Positions 47,031 through 57,256 of a DNA stretch of 64,000 nucleotides are shown in pieces. The notes beneath the pieces were generated by a model that had not been told where the DNA came from, did no database searches, and worked only from the letters and a program-made list of their open reading frames with translations. The DNA comes from Hirundichthys speculiger (lineage: Eukaryota > Chordata > Actinopteri > Beloniformes > Exocoetidae): positions 1 through 64,000 of the forward strand of contig JAGFBZ010000739.1 of assembly GCA_018398805.1 (NCBI GenBank), written 5' to 3'. The position numbers and the translations under genes were made by a program. Within the stretch, counting starts at the first letter, position 1. Each line of letters opens with the position of its first letter.

Positions 47031-47646
47031 AAAATAACTAGGGCTGGGCAAGTTATCGCATCAACACATTGATTTATTAATGCCGACATTTATTTTATCA
47101 CGCGTTAACGCATGTTACTCTCATGCTTTTGTTTTGAAAAGTCTGTTACTGGCTGCTGCGGAACCAGAAAACAGTAAGGGCCCGATCTTGCGCCAAACCT
47201 CCAAACCTGCTATTAAGGGATAAAAGGTATTGGGAGGGGCGTTCCCCCACGAAGAACGCAATCTTCCACCTCCCAAAACCCACGATCTCACCTGCGAAAT
47301 CCACGATGTCATGCACACATTATGCATGGGAGTGGTCAGGGCGTGCCATCTGTTCAACCAATCAGTGCATCAGTAGCCATTGCCTTTAAGAGCAGGTTGC
47401 AGTACCTGCAAACTGCCATGGAACGTCTTTTCACCCAGATCAGAGCAGCTCTCATGGACAGCTGGTCTGGGACTGTGCTGTAGAGCTTCCTCCTCTTTTT
47501 TCCTCCTCCTCCTCTGCACTGATATATACATAACTAGCTTTAACTAATGTGGAGCAAATGATTTAATCATTTCTTTTGTACTCCAAGAAGTTCCAACAAA
47601 CTGCTCAGAAAATAGAGCCGGTGAGCTTCCAGGAAAGCATTTATTA

Positions 47647-47880
47647 ACTAGAAAAGCAATCGGAGAGCGCAGACCTCCGCCAAGCACAGCAGTTGTGGTT
47701 GCTTTAGGGGTCAAGAAACAACTAAACAGCGCAATGTTATCGAAAATTTGAAAGTGATCCAGAATCCAGGATTTCTTCCGGATCACACCCAAAATAAAAT
47801 CAGTTCTTCCTTTTCACATTTCTGACAACTCCTGAAAATGTCATCAAAATCCATCCATAACTTTTTGAGTTATCTTGAAC
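47647..47880. repeat. CAGACCTCCGCCAAG family repeat, third-level insertion
   Basis: ACTAGAAAAGCAATCGG, AGCGCAGACCTCCGCCAAG, AAAGTGATCCAGAATCC and CATAACTTTTTGAGTTAT match 29891-31465. An internal section is missing here. It lies inside the Harbinger element, itself inside a hAT element. Confidence 0.75.
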
Positions 47881-48168
47881 ATATCCCCTGCGCAAAGACG
47901 CACAGCTGCGCCAAGACGCATAGTTGCTGGGAGCGGTGCTTTTTTCACAACAGAGTTCTGTGATCTCCTCGTTTCTTCCACAGCAAACATCTGAATGAGA
48001 TCATGTCACAGCTGTACAGACATCATCTGCCCTTAAGAGAATAATGTATGAAAGTAATACAGTGATGCATAATCGAGAGGTAGAGCCGGTTGTGCAGTCC
48101 ACATGTGACTGGGTGGACGCGCAATGACAGGATTTGGACGCGCTCTTTTACGCGCCGACATGCCAGTT

Positions 48169-48313
48169 GCGCTTTCCACAAACTCGGTATCTTGCGGTAC
48201 TGGTGTCTCGCAGATTTTGGGTATTGGGTAATGGGTGGTCACACCACCCATTACCCAATACCCAAAATCTGCGAAGTACAGGTACCGCAAGATACCGAAT
48301 TCGTGGAAAGCGC
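48169..48313. repeat. 145-bp palindrome (hairpin)
   Basis: Two 31-bp arms (48209-48239 and 48243-48273) are perfect inverted copies with a 3-base loop; they contain GGGTATTGGGTAATGGGTGG. The symmetry continues outward with few mismatches to GCGCTTTCCAC/GTGGAAAGCGC at 48169 and 48313. It is a fixed part of the Harbinger family, since a shorter version is at 63060-63104. Confidence 0.92.
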
Positions 48314-49458
48314 TAGTGACACGCCCATTGCCGCGCCCACAATGTGCTTAAGGGAGACGGCAAAATGGGTTTTGGGTATTGGGAGGTGGAAGATTGCATT
48401 TCGGCTCCTAAATCTGTGATTTGCAGGTAATGGGTTTTGGGTATTGGGTAATGGGAGGTGCAAGATCGGGCCCTAAATATGCAGAAAAGCTAAAACAGAC
48501 ATGGAGAACGGTAAAATCCATAAACTTTACAGTTTGGGTAGCAACTCAGGTAGCAATATTAACAATTCTTTTTAAAAACAAAAATTCTGGACTGCAATAA
48601 AACTTTGGCGTCATTCCTCCATGTTCCATCAGATCTGCTCCATGTGTTCACTGTCCTGCTGTTCTCTAGCTGGTTACTGCAGTGCGGCTCCATCTAGTGG
48701 CACAGATGTGTAATAACAGAAAGTCCAGTCCTCAATTATAAAACAAATTCAGTTCTGTGGCCCGTTTTTTAATTTTGTATTTTTGATCCAAGTCTAAAAT
48801 TGAAATATTAAAAAAACAGGCATTTTTTTTTTGTGTTAGATTAAAAAATTAATATATCACTTTTTAATTTTTTTAAAATTCTTGATTGACAATTGAAAAT
48901 GGAAAGAAAGAATGATACATGGATTGATAAAGTTACCAAACTTTAACGTGAACATTTTCATTTTAAAGTTCTCCAGGACGGAGGATTTGACCAAAACCAG
49001 GTTATTTGTAACAACTGACAAGTTGAACTCCCCGTTAAAAGTTTCTGCTGTTACCTCAGAAATTACCTGTTTTAATGTTCTGATTGTGCTGAGACACAAT
49101 CATTTTGTTGGATTTTGTTTTTAGACTTTTTTTTTTTTTTTTTTTTTAATAAAAACAGGATGACATTAATGCCCTGGCAGTGGCAATAAGCTCTATTTTA
49201 TTTTACATTTTTTAAGATGAGATTTACACTAAATATGTGTTACTGACAAGTGCTGATATTAAAAGTGTTTGAACAACAAATGTTATGGCACTTTAGTTCA
49301 TATGGCAGCAGAACATTTAAATAAAAGTGACCTTTACTCTACTTTTGAATTAATTATTTGATTTCACGTATACAATGCGATTAATCGTGATTAATCTGGA
49401 AAATAATGCGATTAATCGCGATTAAAAATTTTAATCGTTGCCCAGCCCTAAAAATAAC

Positions 49459-51282
49459 CCTTGAGGATTCAAGACGAGGCTGATTAAAATGAACTGATTC
49501 TTACGGTTTGCACTTGAAGGAGCCGTTCTTTTTATGTCTTAAGTGTGAAGGTGAGGGGAGGAAACAGTCTTCAAATGCTGGAGCCGAATGTGTCAGGATT
49601 TTAGAGTCAGCACTGCAGCGCTCGCTTGCAGAGAGAAATAATTGGCTGCGTGGTGCAAAGGCATATATGTCAGTCTTCTCCGGTGCAGCCGTGGATGCCA
49701 TATCGCCAATAAAATACGTATCTTTAACGCTGGTTCAGCTTGGATATGTGGAAACATATCTATAGTCTTCCACACATGTGGTACAATTCAATGTAACTCA
49801 CCAGCTACTTCTAATTAATACTTGTCTGTTTTTTTTTTTTCTGAAAGTACTGTTAACTAGCCGTGATTTAAAATAATTGGTAAGATATCAAAGGATGCTG
49901 CCAGAGGAGATGGAAAATGTCAAGTTGCAGTATTCTGATCACTCTGCAGAGCTTTTAACTCGTGTCCTCTGAAGTTATTTCATGCTGTTTCTAACTTTAG
50001 GGGAGAAAAGGCAGCAAATAACAGCGCAGGTAGCGAATAATATTTTTCTATGCATATTGGAGTGGAAAGCGTAAGCATTTTTGCATTTGTGCGAGTGAAT
50101 GTGGATGTTCTGCTTAGGTTTCCAGCTTCTAAAGAGATGAGACAGATGAGCCGCGGAGCCCGCGTTATATTTCAACAATGTGACTTTTCTTTTTATTAAA
50201 TCTCCCTGAAATATGGATTTAAACAGTCTTCGCCTTCTTCCTGGCAAATTGTCAAGGGTCTTCCATTTTTTAATATCCACCCACACATTAATAATACAAA
50301 TTACAAGAACCAGGGGTACTGAGGCATAATGAAGATATGGGCGTATGGGTTTCGCTGGAAGCTGAATTTATTATATTTTAGCGCAGTTCCCATCTCTCCT
50401 CGATGACACTTTGTCACCTAAAGGTGCCCAGTGGCTTTCCACTGCTTGTCATACTGTCACATATGGAAAGTACCTACAGCGGCGGCGGGGCAGGAAGACA
50501 CTAATAGGGTGACAAAATACAGAGCCAAGCATTTTCTAGGGGGAAAATGCTGCCACAATGATTTCACATGGAAAAGAAAATTAATGTGCAGCTGAATCTT
50601 ATCTGTCCTCTCCGAATTTTTTTCAACAGCTAATGCAACCAAAAATGTTGGATTTCTCCAGGCTTTTTAGTCCAGAAGAACCAGCTAATGCATATTGATT
50701 GTGAAAATATGCTGGCCAATTGCTTTTTTTTTCCAGTTTATTTCTATCAAGCGAGAGACTTAGAAACTCAGCTTTAAAAAAAACCTAAGTAGTGCAGGCT
50801 CATGCATACCACAGTAGTCTACCCATAGACACATTTACATCCTGAGTGAAAATTGCATTCATGTGAAAATTGCATTCATATGTTTAGCTTAAACGTCTGA
50901 GCACATTACAAAGGAGTTTTAAAGTCTAATTTCTCTCAGCGAATGTGATAAACGGCTTTTAATTGCTGCCTGGTGATAGCGAACAGTCGATGAAGAATTC
51001 CCGCGGGAGTCATTGTTTCGAAACGTCCACAGAGTCGACGCTGATGCTTGACAGCCATCTGATGAGAAGAGCTGGAGCCCATTTCAGAGAGAGGGTTTCT
51101 GCAGATTGAGTATGTTGAAACTGAAATGAGGGACACTGTTTTCTGCTTCAGAAAGCAAAGTATCTTGAACCTGACAGGTTAATTCAAGCCTGTTTCAGAA
51201 AGTGACTTGTCTTCAACAAACCCTGGGTGCCTTCATAAGGCACTGAACGATGACATGTCCTTTTATTGATGAAGATGCTACA
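49459..51282. other. Repeat-poor stretch, possible conserved non-coding DNA
   Basis: No gene or TE was recognised over 1.8 kb, which is unusual for this window. It contains several homeobox/POU-like words (AGCTAATGCATATTGATTG at about 50681, ATGCATATTGG, CAATTAAAAG reversed). Minus-strand frames at 50936-51136 and 49975-50286 show no domain. Confidence 0.3.
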
Positions 51283-51290
51283 CTGGTTAG

Positions 51291-52410
51291 TAGGGGTGCA
51301 TGATATTTATCGACCCGATAACTATCGGGCCGATAACAGGAAATTATGACATCATCCCGATAAGTTCAATATCATGAAGAATAGCACCTTGCTCCCTCTA
51401 AGCCTTGAATGACCGGCAGTGAATGTTATGTTCAAGTGACGTCGCCATAATCAGAAAAATGATTTCTCAGTAAGGAAAATCAAGAATACCCCCTCATGCC
51501 AGAAAACAACTTGTTAACTCGGTCATAATTTTGGTAGTTGCTGACTTTAATTGATATTCGCAGTGTTTTCCCACATGTTACACATAAAAAATTGAAAAAT
51601 AGATAAGGCCGAAAGAACGACGACCAAACGAGGTAACGGAGGAATTACGTTACACCTTGAATGCAGCATTGCGGCACAGTGCGCTGATAAAAACAAACAA
51701 ACATGGCAGCAATTATATGGAACTTCGTTTAAGTTTCAGAAAAAGATAGTTCACTGGTTATTTGTAACAAATGCTCCAGACGAAGGAGGGAAAATAGCAC
51801 AAGCTTTAATACGTCAAAACCAAACAACCACCTGAAACATAACCATTGCTTCCATGGAGTTTTGAAATCACGCTAACATGAGCTAACGTGAGTGAGCCAG
51901 GAGGAACCCTCCGCTCCCCTCCCCTCTCCATCTCTCTTGTCTAAAGCTTCCATGAGATTGAAAAGAAAAACTACTGAACCTCATTTACTTTAATTAAAGG
52001 CATTAATTTGAATGGAACCACAAGCCAAAATCCTTTTAAATGTAAGTTTTCTGTTACTATGGAGTGCACTTTTTCAGTTTATTTACACAGACAAGTCTAA
52101 CTTGTGTCAGTACATTATGACCTGTGCATTTTTTTTTATTGTCATTGAGGAATGCATTTTTTCAGTTTGTTCAGTTCAAGGAGCCTTTTTTTTTTTTTTT
52201 ATATCAGTAAGTAATGCACCTTATTTAAGTTGGTGTGAGATATCGGATAGGTTTGTTTGAGAGGCTTCCAATAGTTTTTCATTGGAAAAATAAATATCTC
52301 TTAATTTAAAGAGTCAAAACTGCTTTTGATTTTGTTCATAGTATTGATGTAATGATCTTATATGTGTGTTATCAGTATCGGTTTTAAAAAACAGTTATTG
52401 TGCATCCCTA
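51291..52410 (+). mobile_element. hAT element, 1120 bp, with BED-finger relic and perfect TSD
   Basis: The left end TAGGGGTGCATGATATT and the reversed right end TAGGGATGCACAATAAC are imperfect inverted repeats, flanked by identical CTGGTTAG duplications (51283-51290 and 52411-52418). Subterminal CGATAA/TATCGG words are present. It carries the BED-type zinc finger relic at 51703-51876. The rest of the transposase is deleted. Confidence 0.93.
51703..51876 (+). pseudogene. hAT transposase N-terminus with BED zinc finger, inactivated
   Basis: From ATG at 51703 the frame reads MAAIIWNFV, a stop at codon 10, then VSEKDSSLVICNKC and a tail NHLKHNH. Cysteines 21 and 24 and histidines 43 and 46/48 have the C-x2-C...H-x-x-[x]-H layout of BED fingers that bind transposon ends. 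The frame ends at codon 58. Apart from the single stop the finger is complete, so decay is modest. No catalytic domain follows. Confidence 0.7.
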
Positions 52411-52494
52411 CTGGTTAGAATAGAGCTGATTCAGGGCCACGAATAGATTTTTTTGGCAGATCCCAATGATTTCTATTATTATTATCATTATCGT

Positions 52495-52810
52495 CTTTCT
52501 TCACACAGGAAGAGTGTCCTGCATCTGTTCGTTCAACCTCACAGCGAAAAGGTTCCTGGTTTGAATCTCAACCAAGGCCTTCAGGGACTCCAGATTCCTC
52601 CCACACTCCAGAGACATGCATGTTCAGCTAAGGTGGTTCTAAATTTCCCATAAGAGTGAGTGCGAGCCCGTCTGGTTGTTCCTCTATACGTGGCCTTGAG
52701 TTGGACTGGTGACCTGTCCACAGTTCACCCCTGCCTCTTGCCTGAAGAGAGCTTGGACAGGCTCCAGCGGACCCCTGTGACCCTGAGTAGGAAGAAATGG
52801 AAATAGAAGA
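52495..52810 (+). mobile_element. tRNA-like SINE, degraded
   Basis: A box-B-like GGTTTGAATCTC (52558-52569) is followed by CTCCCACACTCCAGAGACATGC, GACTGGTGACCTGTCCACAG, GGACAGGCTCCAGCGGACCC and TGACCCTGAGTAGGA (read in short blocks). This order of blocks is typical of a very common fish SINE. Box A is weak. Tail fragments of the same family lie at 35595-35660, 60815-60850 and 61955-62025. Confidence 0.75.
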
Positions 52811-53620
52811 CTTATTCGAAATAACTTTTTTTGTTTTTAAAGCATCCTGCTCCCACCTCTGTTGGGTAATGGAACGTTCTTCTGATTTCACAGATATTTT
52901 GTTGGAGTGTTAATTTTCTGCCAAAAGACATAAACAAATCCACTATAGGTGCAACCACTATAACTCAGGGCGCAGCACTCACACTCATCCGGGGCTTTGC
53001 TGACCTGTGTTCCTTCTGGTCTTCAAACCAATGGCTTCCTCCAGATATTCCAGCCACCAGTGCTGATCTTTGTCCTTGTTGAAATGAAGGTAAGGCAGAC
53101 TGGAATCTTTCATGCTGAGTCAGTGCCGTCCATCTTCGATGCACAGAGAAATCTCTCGGCCACTTTACTCAGGTCACTTCAGCCATGAAGGGATAGATGT
53201 GTGGCTTCATAGTAGCATCATAGTCATAACATCTTAGTTGTACAGCACAGTTTTTTTAAAGGTAGAAAATTATGTCAGTTCAATGATTTGTATAGTTGGT
53301 TTGGGCTCTCTTCACTGGAAGTGGTCATGTGTGCAAGACGCCACAAAAGCAACACGTTACTGCGACCAGCTGATTAAAAAGAGCACCATTTGTTTCTCAG
53401 GTAGCCTTTATTCTAATCAAGGAAATCAGGAGGATCACTTCCTTTTAGTTGGCTTTGCTATGGTGAATCACTGTGATGGTGGCCCATTACAGTCTCCATA
53501 GCATAACATGCAGAGACGACTGAACCAACTCTAAACCTCGATCTGAAACTGAGACTCTCAAGACTTCTCAAATCAGGTTTTTCCTCTCAGGGTTTGTCAA
53601 CTCTAAGTTAGTATTTTAAC
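52811..53620. other. No gene recognised
   Basis: No exon or repeat family was recognised between the SINE and hAT copy C. Confidence 0.4.
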
Positions 53621-54669
53621 TAGGGCACGGCAAGTTAACGCGTTATTTTTGCGTTAATGCCGACATTTATTTTATCTCGCGTTAACACATGTTGCTCACA
53701 TGCTTTTGTTTTGAAAAGTCTGTTACTGGCTGCTGTGGAACCGGAAGATAATTGATGGAAAACCATGCGCAAAATCTCAAACAGACATGGAGAACGGTAA
53801 AAATCTGTGTACTTTACAGTTCAGGTAGCAACTCAGGTAGCAATATTAAAAATTCTGTCTAAAAAAAATTCTGGACTGCAAAAAAACTTTGGCGTCATTC
53901 CTCCATGTTCCATCAGATCTGCTCCATGTGTTCACTGTCCTGCTGTTCTCTAGCTGGTTACTGCAGTGCAGCTCCATCTAGTGGCACAGATGTGTAATGA
54001 CAACAGAAAGTCCAGTCCTCGATTATAAAACAAATTCAGTTCTGTGGCCCGTTTTTTAATTTCCAATTTTTGATCCAAGTCTAAAATTAAAATATAAAAA
54101 AAAAAAAACAGCTATTTTTTGGGGGTTTTTTATGTTAGATTAAAAAACGAAAAACTTAATAAAATGTCACTTTTTAATTTTTGTTTATTTTTGATTGACA
54201 ATTGAAAATGGAAAGAACGAATGATACACAGATTGGTAAAGTAACTGAACTGGATTGGTTTTCATTTTAAGTTCTCCCCAGACGGAGGATTCGACAGAAA
54301 CAAGGTTATTTGTAACAACTGACAAGTTTAACTCCCCGTTAAAGGTTTCTGCTGTTACCCCCACCCTATCAAATTACTCTGTTTTAATGTTCTGATTGTG
54401 CTGAGCACAATCATTTTTGTTGGATTTTGTTTGTAGACTTTTTTTATTTTTTATAAAAACAGGATGACATTAATCCCCTGGCAGCGCCCATAAGCTTTAT
54501 TTTATTTTACATTTTCTAAGATGAGATTGACACTAAATATGTGTTACTGACAAGTGCTGATGTTAAAAGTGTTTGAACAACAAATGTTATGGCACTTTAG
54601 TTCATATGGCAGCAGAACATTTTAATAAAAGTGCGTTTAACACTTCTTTTGAATTCATTATTTGATATA
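53621..54669 (+). mobile_element. hAT (TAGGGCTGGGCAA family), copy C, 3' truncated
   Basis: It starts TAGGGCACGGCAAGTTAACG and matches copy B without the Harbinger insertion: TGTTACTGGCTGCTG runs on to AACAGACATGGAGAACGG. The match stops near 54669, just before the right terminal repeat. It provides the empty-site sequence for the insertion in copy B. Confidence 0.85.
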
Positions 54670-55724
54670 CAGTTATAACTGTTTAACCTCTTTTCTGAAG
54701 TAGGCCTCGGGTCTACTTTTTATTTATTTATTGTGTCTGTTGTCGTGAACCTTAGCATTATGCTAATGACCATGTTTTTACACAGAGCTCAACAATCGTA
54801 CGAGCATAACCTCTAAAACTGCCCCCTTTTGGCCATAACTGTCACTTGATTCACAGTAGTCACAGGGCACGCTTGGAAAACAAAGGACGAGCCATCACTG
54901 TATGATTTAGAGGAACCCGGTACCACCAGGAATTCTATACATAGGAAGGCTAAAGGGAGAACTTCTCTAAAGGCTATCTGAAACACCTGCACAGCCTTCT
55001 GCACCATCCATTAGGTATAAACTAGTCTCAGATGGCCTATTCTCAATTGGACGACATCATTAGTTTTGCTTGAGCCTCTATCACTACATAGACTTACCTG
55101 TTATCCCACCAGGGACGTCCCCCTGGGGTCTTGTGCTTCGCTTCTCCCTCCCTGAACAGCCTTTGCTTTTCACATTTCTCCTCTCAATGATGTCCTATCA
55201 TCCTTAACCTTGCTCTTGAATTATTCTCTTCATTTCCATGATGTATCCTAGCCCTTTTATGCTCACTCATTTATCTTTTAGTTTCACCATCCTTTAGCTT
55301 TGTTTTCTTGTATTTGCTCTGTTAAACTTCTACCAGCTCCAGTCATCGTTTCTCCTCCTTTCCCCGTGCATTCACTCTTTTCATTTGTTATCCACTCTAT
55401 CATCTCTGTCTCCCCGCTCCCTTTCCAACCCGTCCGCTATTTCCTCCCGTCCTCGCCGCCCGGCCAAACGGAGCCCCGCGTTATCCCCCTCCTGCTTCTA
55501 TCAGTTGTAGCTGGCCTGTCAGCCCCGAGCCTTAGTTAATCACTCAGGCAGCCCAGCGGTCGGGCAGCTCGCCGCTAACTCCCTGGACAGCAATGTCAAG
55601 ACAAGCAGAGAGAAAGAGCAAAAAAAAAAAAAAAAAAAGGGGGTTGGACTCATTAAGAATACAGGTATTTAAGGAAATGGTCCATTTCAAATCAAAAGAT
55701 AATTTGTCTTATGCTCAAGCAAAG

Positions 55725-55760
<36 letters not shown>

Positions 55761-56009
55761 TGTTCTGCGTTAAATACTAATTTGTAGTGGTTGTGCTGCT
55801 GGCTACGCTGAGGCCGACTGTTGACATTATCAATTTGAGGCTTGATGAATACTTCCTGTGTCTGGATGGCATATTTTATCCCCAAAAGAGAAGTTGGGTT
55901 TGCTACCTCGGGCGGTTTTTTATGCTGACTTCATGTTGCTGCCGCACTGATGGTGTAGGACTCGATAAAGTTGAAATATGACCTCCATTTGCACAATGAC
56001 ATTGCCTCA
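54670..56009. other. No gene confirmed; pyrimidine-rich and locally GC-rich DNA
   Basis: Bases 55130-55540 are strongly C/T-rich on the plus strand, and 55420-55580 is CpG-richer than its surroundings (CCTCGCCGCCCGGCC). A-runs and T-runs lie at about 55621-55638 and 55729-55757. A minus-strand ATG near 55353 followed by a weak phase-2 donor was noted but not accepted as an exon. Confidence 0.35.
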
Positions 56010-56070
56010 AATATATACACACACATATATATACATATGTGTATGTGTGTGTGTGTGTGTGTGTATATGC

Positions 56071-56144
<74 letters not shown>

Positions 56145-56192
56145 ATATATATATATGTATCTATATGTATATACATATATATATATATATAT
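56010..56192. repeat. Compound (TG)n/(TA)n microsatellite
   Basis: A (GT)n tract at about 56041-56064 is followed by about 100 bp of TA repeat with CATATA and CTATATA interruptions. Open frames read through it are artefacts of the simple sequence. Confidence 0.95.
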
Positions 56193-56737
56193 GTTCTTGT
56201 TGGGCCTCTGAGGTGATCAGGGCATTTCAAAGAATGTGTAATTGCCCATTTTTTGTTGTCTGGCCAAATCAATAAAGGTGAAGACAAAAACTGTACACCT
56301 GATAGACACCTAATATAACGGTGAAAGATGTGAAAGTACTTGTTATGCAGTCGTTTGCTTCTTATGGATGACCTCATGGACAAAACGATCAGAGGTAAAT
56401 ATACAAGGTGGAAACTCAGATTTTAAATGAAGATAGTGTGTAACACAAACCTTTACTCGCGACTGGAAGCTAAATTATTAAAGAACAGAGCACAGCCATA
56501 CTCACTTTAATACACTCAAGGGCCTCATAAACGGATTTTTCTTTCTTTTAATTACAGCGTCTTCAGCTGTTTTCTCTCCAGCTATCTGCGAGGTGACTGA
56601 GATGCCTCGTTGCAGTAGTTAAAGATGACAATCAACAAACAAGAATAAAAAGCAAACTGAGAAGATGCAGCGCAGGAACAAATGCAACAATGATGCAAGG
56701 GTAATTTGGATATGTCAATAAGGTAAATTATTAATCA
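56193..56737. other. No gene recognised
   Basis: No exon or repeat family was recognised. Confidence 0.4.
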
Positions 56738-56745
56738 CCCTAATG

Positions 56746-57248
56746 CAGTGGTTCTCAAACTTTCAATACTGCGTACCACCTGAGAAACTGTTCGGCTCTC
56801 TGAGTATCACCATGATGACCAATTTTAAAATATAGCCATATATGTCCTTCTCGTTTAGCTTTAAATACACAGGAGAGATGTTTATTCCTTATTGTGGTTA
56901 TTTATTACCTGAATTGTTACTTACTGAATCAGACATTCACAACTCTGTCCAACAATTCTTACATCCTCATACTCTCATACAGAGCAAAATAAACACACTC
57001 AAAAGTTGTTACATCTGCAGTGTAACTGAATATGCAACAATTAAAATTGTCTCATAAAAAAATATATATATCTCAAGCTACACATTTCATATGAAACGTA
57101 TTTATAATGCATTGTATGTTTCCGATTTTTTTTTTTTTTTGAGTGAAAATGTGGAAAAAATGTGGAACGTCATGATCCTTCCCCGCGTACCACCAGAAAG
57201 CGCTCGCGTACCACTGATGGTACGCATACCACAGTTTGCGCACCACTG
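56746..57248 (+). mobile_element. hAT MITE (GTGGTACGC family), copy 3, perfect TSD
   Basis: The ends CAGTGGTTCTCAAACTTTC and, reversed, CAGTGGTGCGCAAACTGTGG run on into GCGTACCA at both sides. Identical 8-bp duplications CCCTAATG lie at 56738-56745 and 57249-57256. At 503 bp it is the best preserved of three copies; the others are 27572-27997 and 6409-6821. Confidence 0.95.
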
Positions 57249-57256
57249 CCCTAATG

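Larger units (their letters stand above)
47178..48473 (-). mobile_element. PIF/Harbinger element, copy 1, nested in hAT copy B
   Basis: The ends GGGCCCGATCTTGCGCC and, reversed, GGGCCCGATCTTGCACC are inverted repeats flanked by TAA on both sides (47175-47177 and 48474-48476), the 3-bp duplication expected of Harbinger. It is the inverse of the family member at 62855-63708: GCAACCTGCTCTTAAAGGCA and GATTGGTT...CACTCC blocks are shared. It carries a long near-perfect hairpin at 48169-48313 and another repeat at 47647-47880. Copy C of the hAT shows the empty site. Confidence 0.88.
47039..49450. mobile_element. hAT (TAGGGCTGGGCAA family), copy B, perfect TSD
   Basis: The ends TAGGGCTGGGCAA and its exact inverse TTGCCCAGCCCTA are flanked by identical 8-bp duplications AAAATAAC (47031-47038 and 49451-49458). 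AACGCG and GCGATTAATCG words lie close to the ends. The unbroken body is shared with copy C (53621-54669) and copy A (36346-36685). A Harbinger element is inserted at 47178-48473. No transposase frame is present, so it is non-autonomous. Confidence 0.93.

Noticed and set aside
55282..55353. Minus-strand ATG with a phase-2 GATG|GTGAAAC donor as TTC39 first exon
   Set aside because: Weak donor, a 40-kb distance that would span the terminal exon of another gene on the same strand, and no peptide similarity.
56039..56383. Open frames of 77-150 codons across the TA/TG tract
   Set aside because: Repetitive Tyr-Ile/Cys-Val peptides produced by simple sequence.
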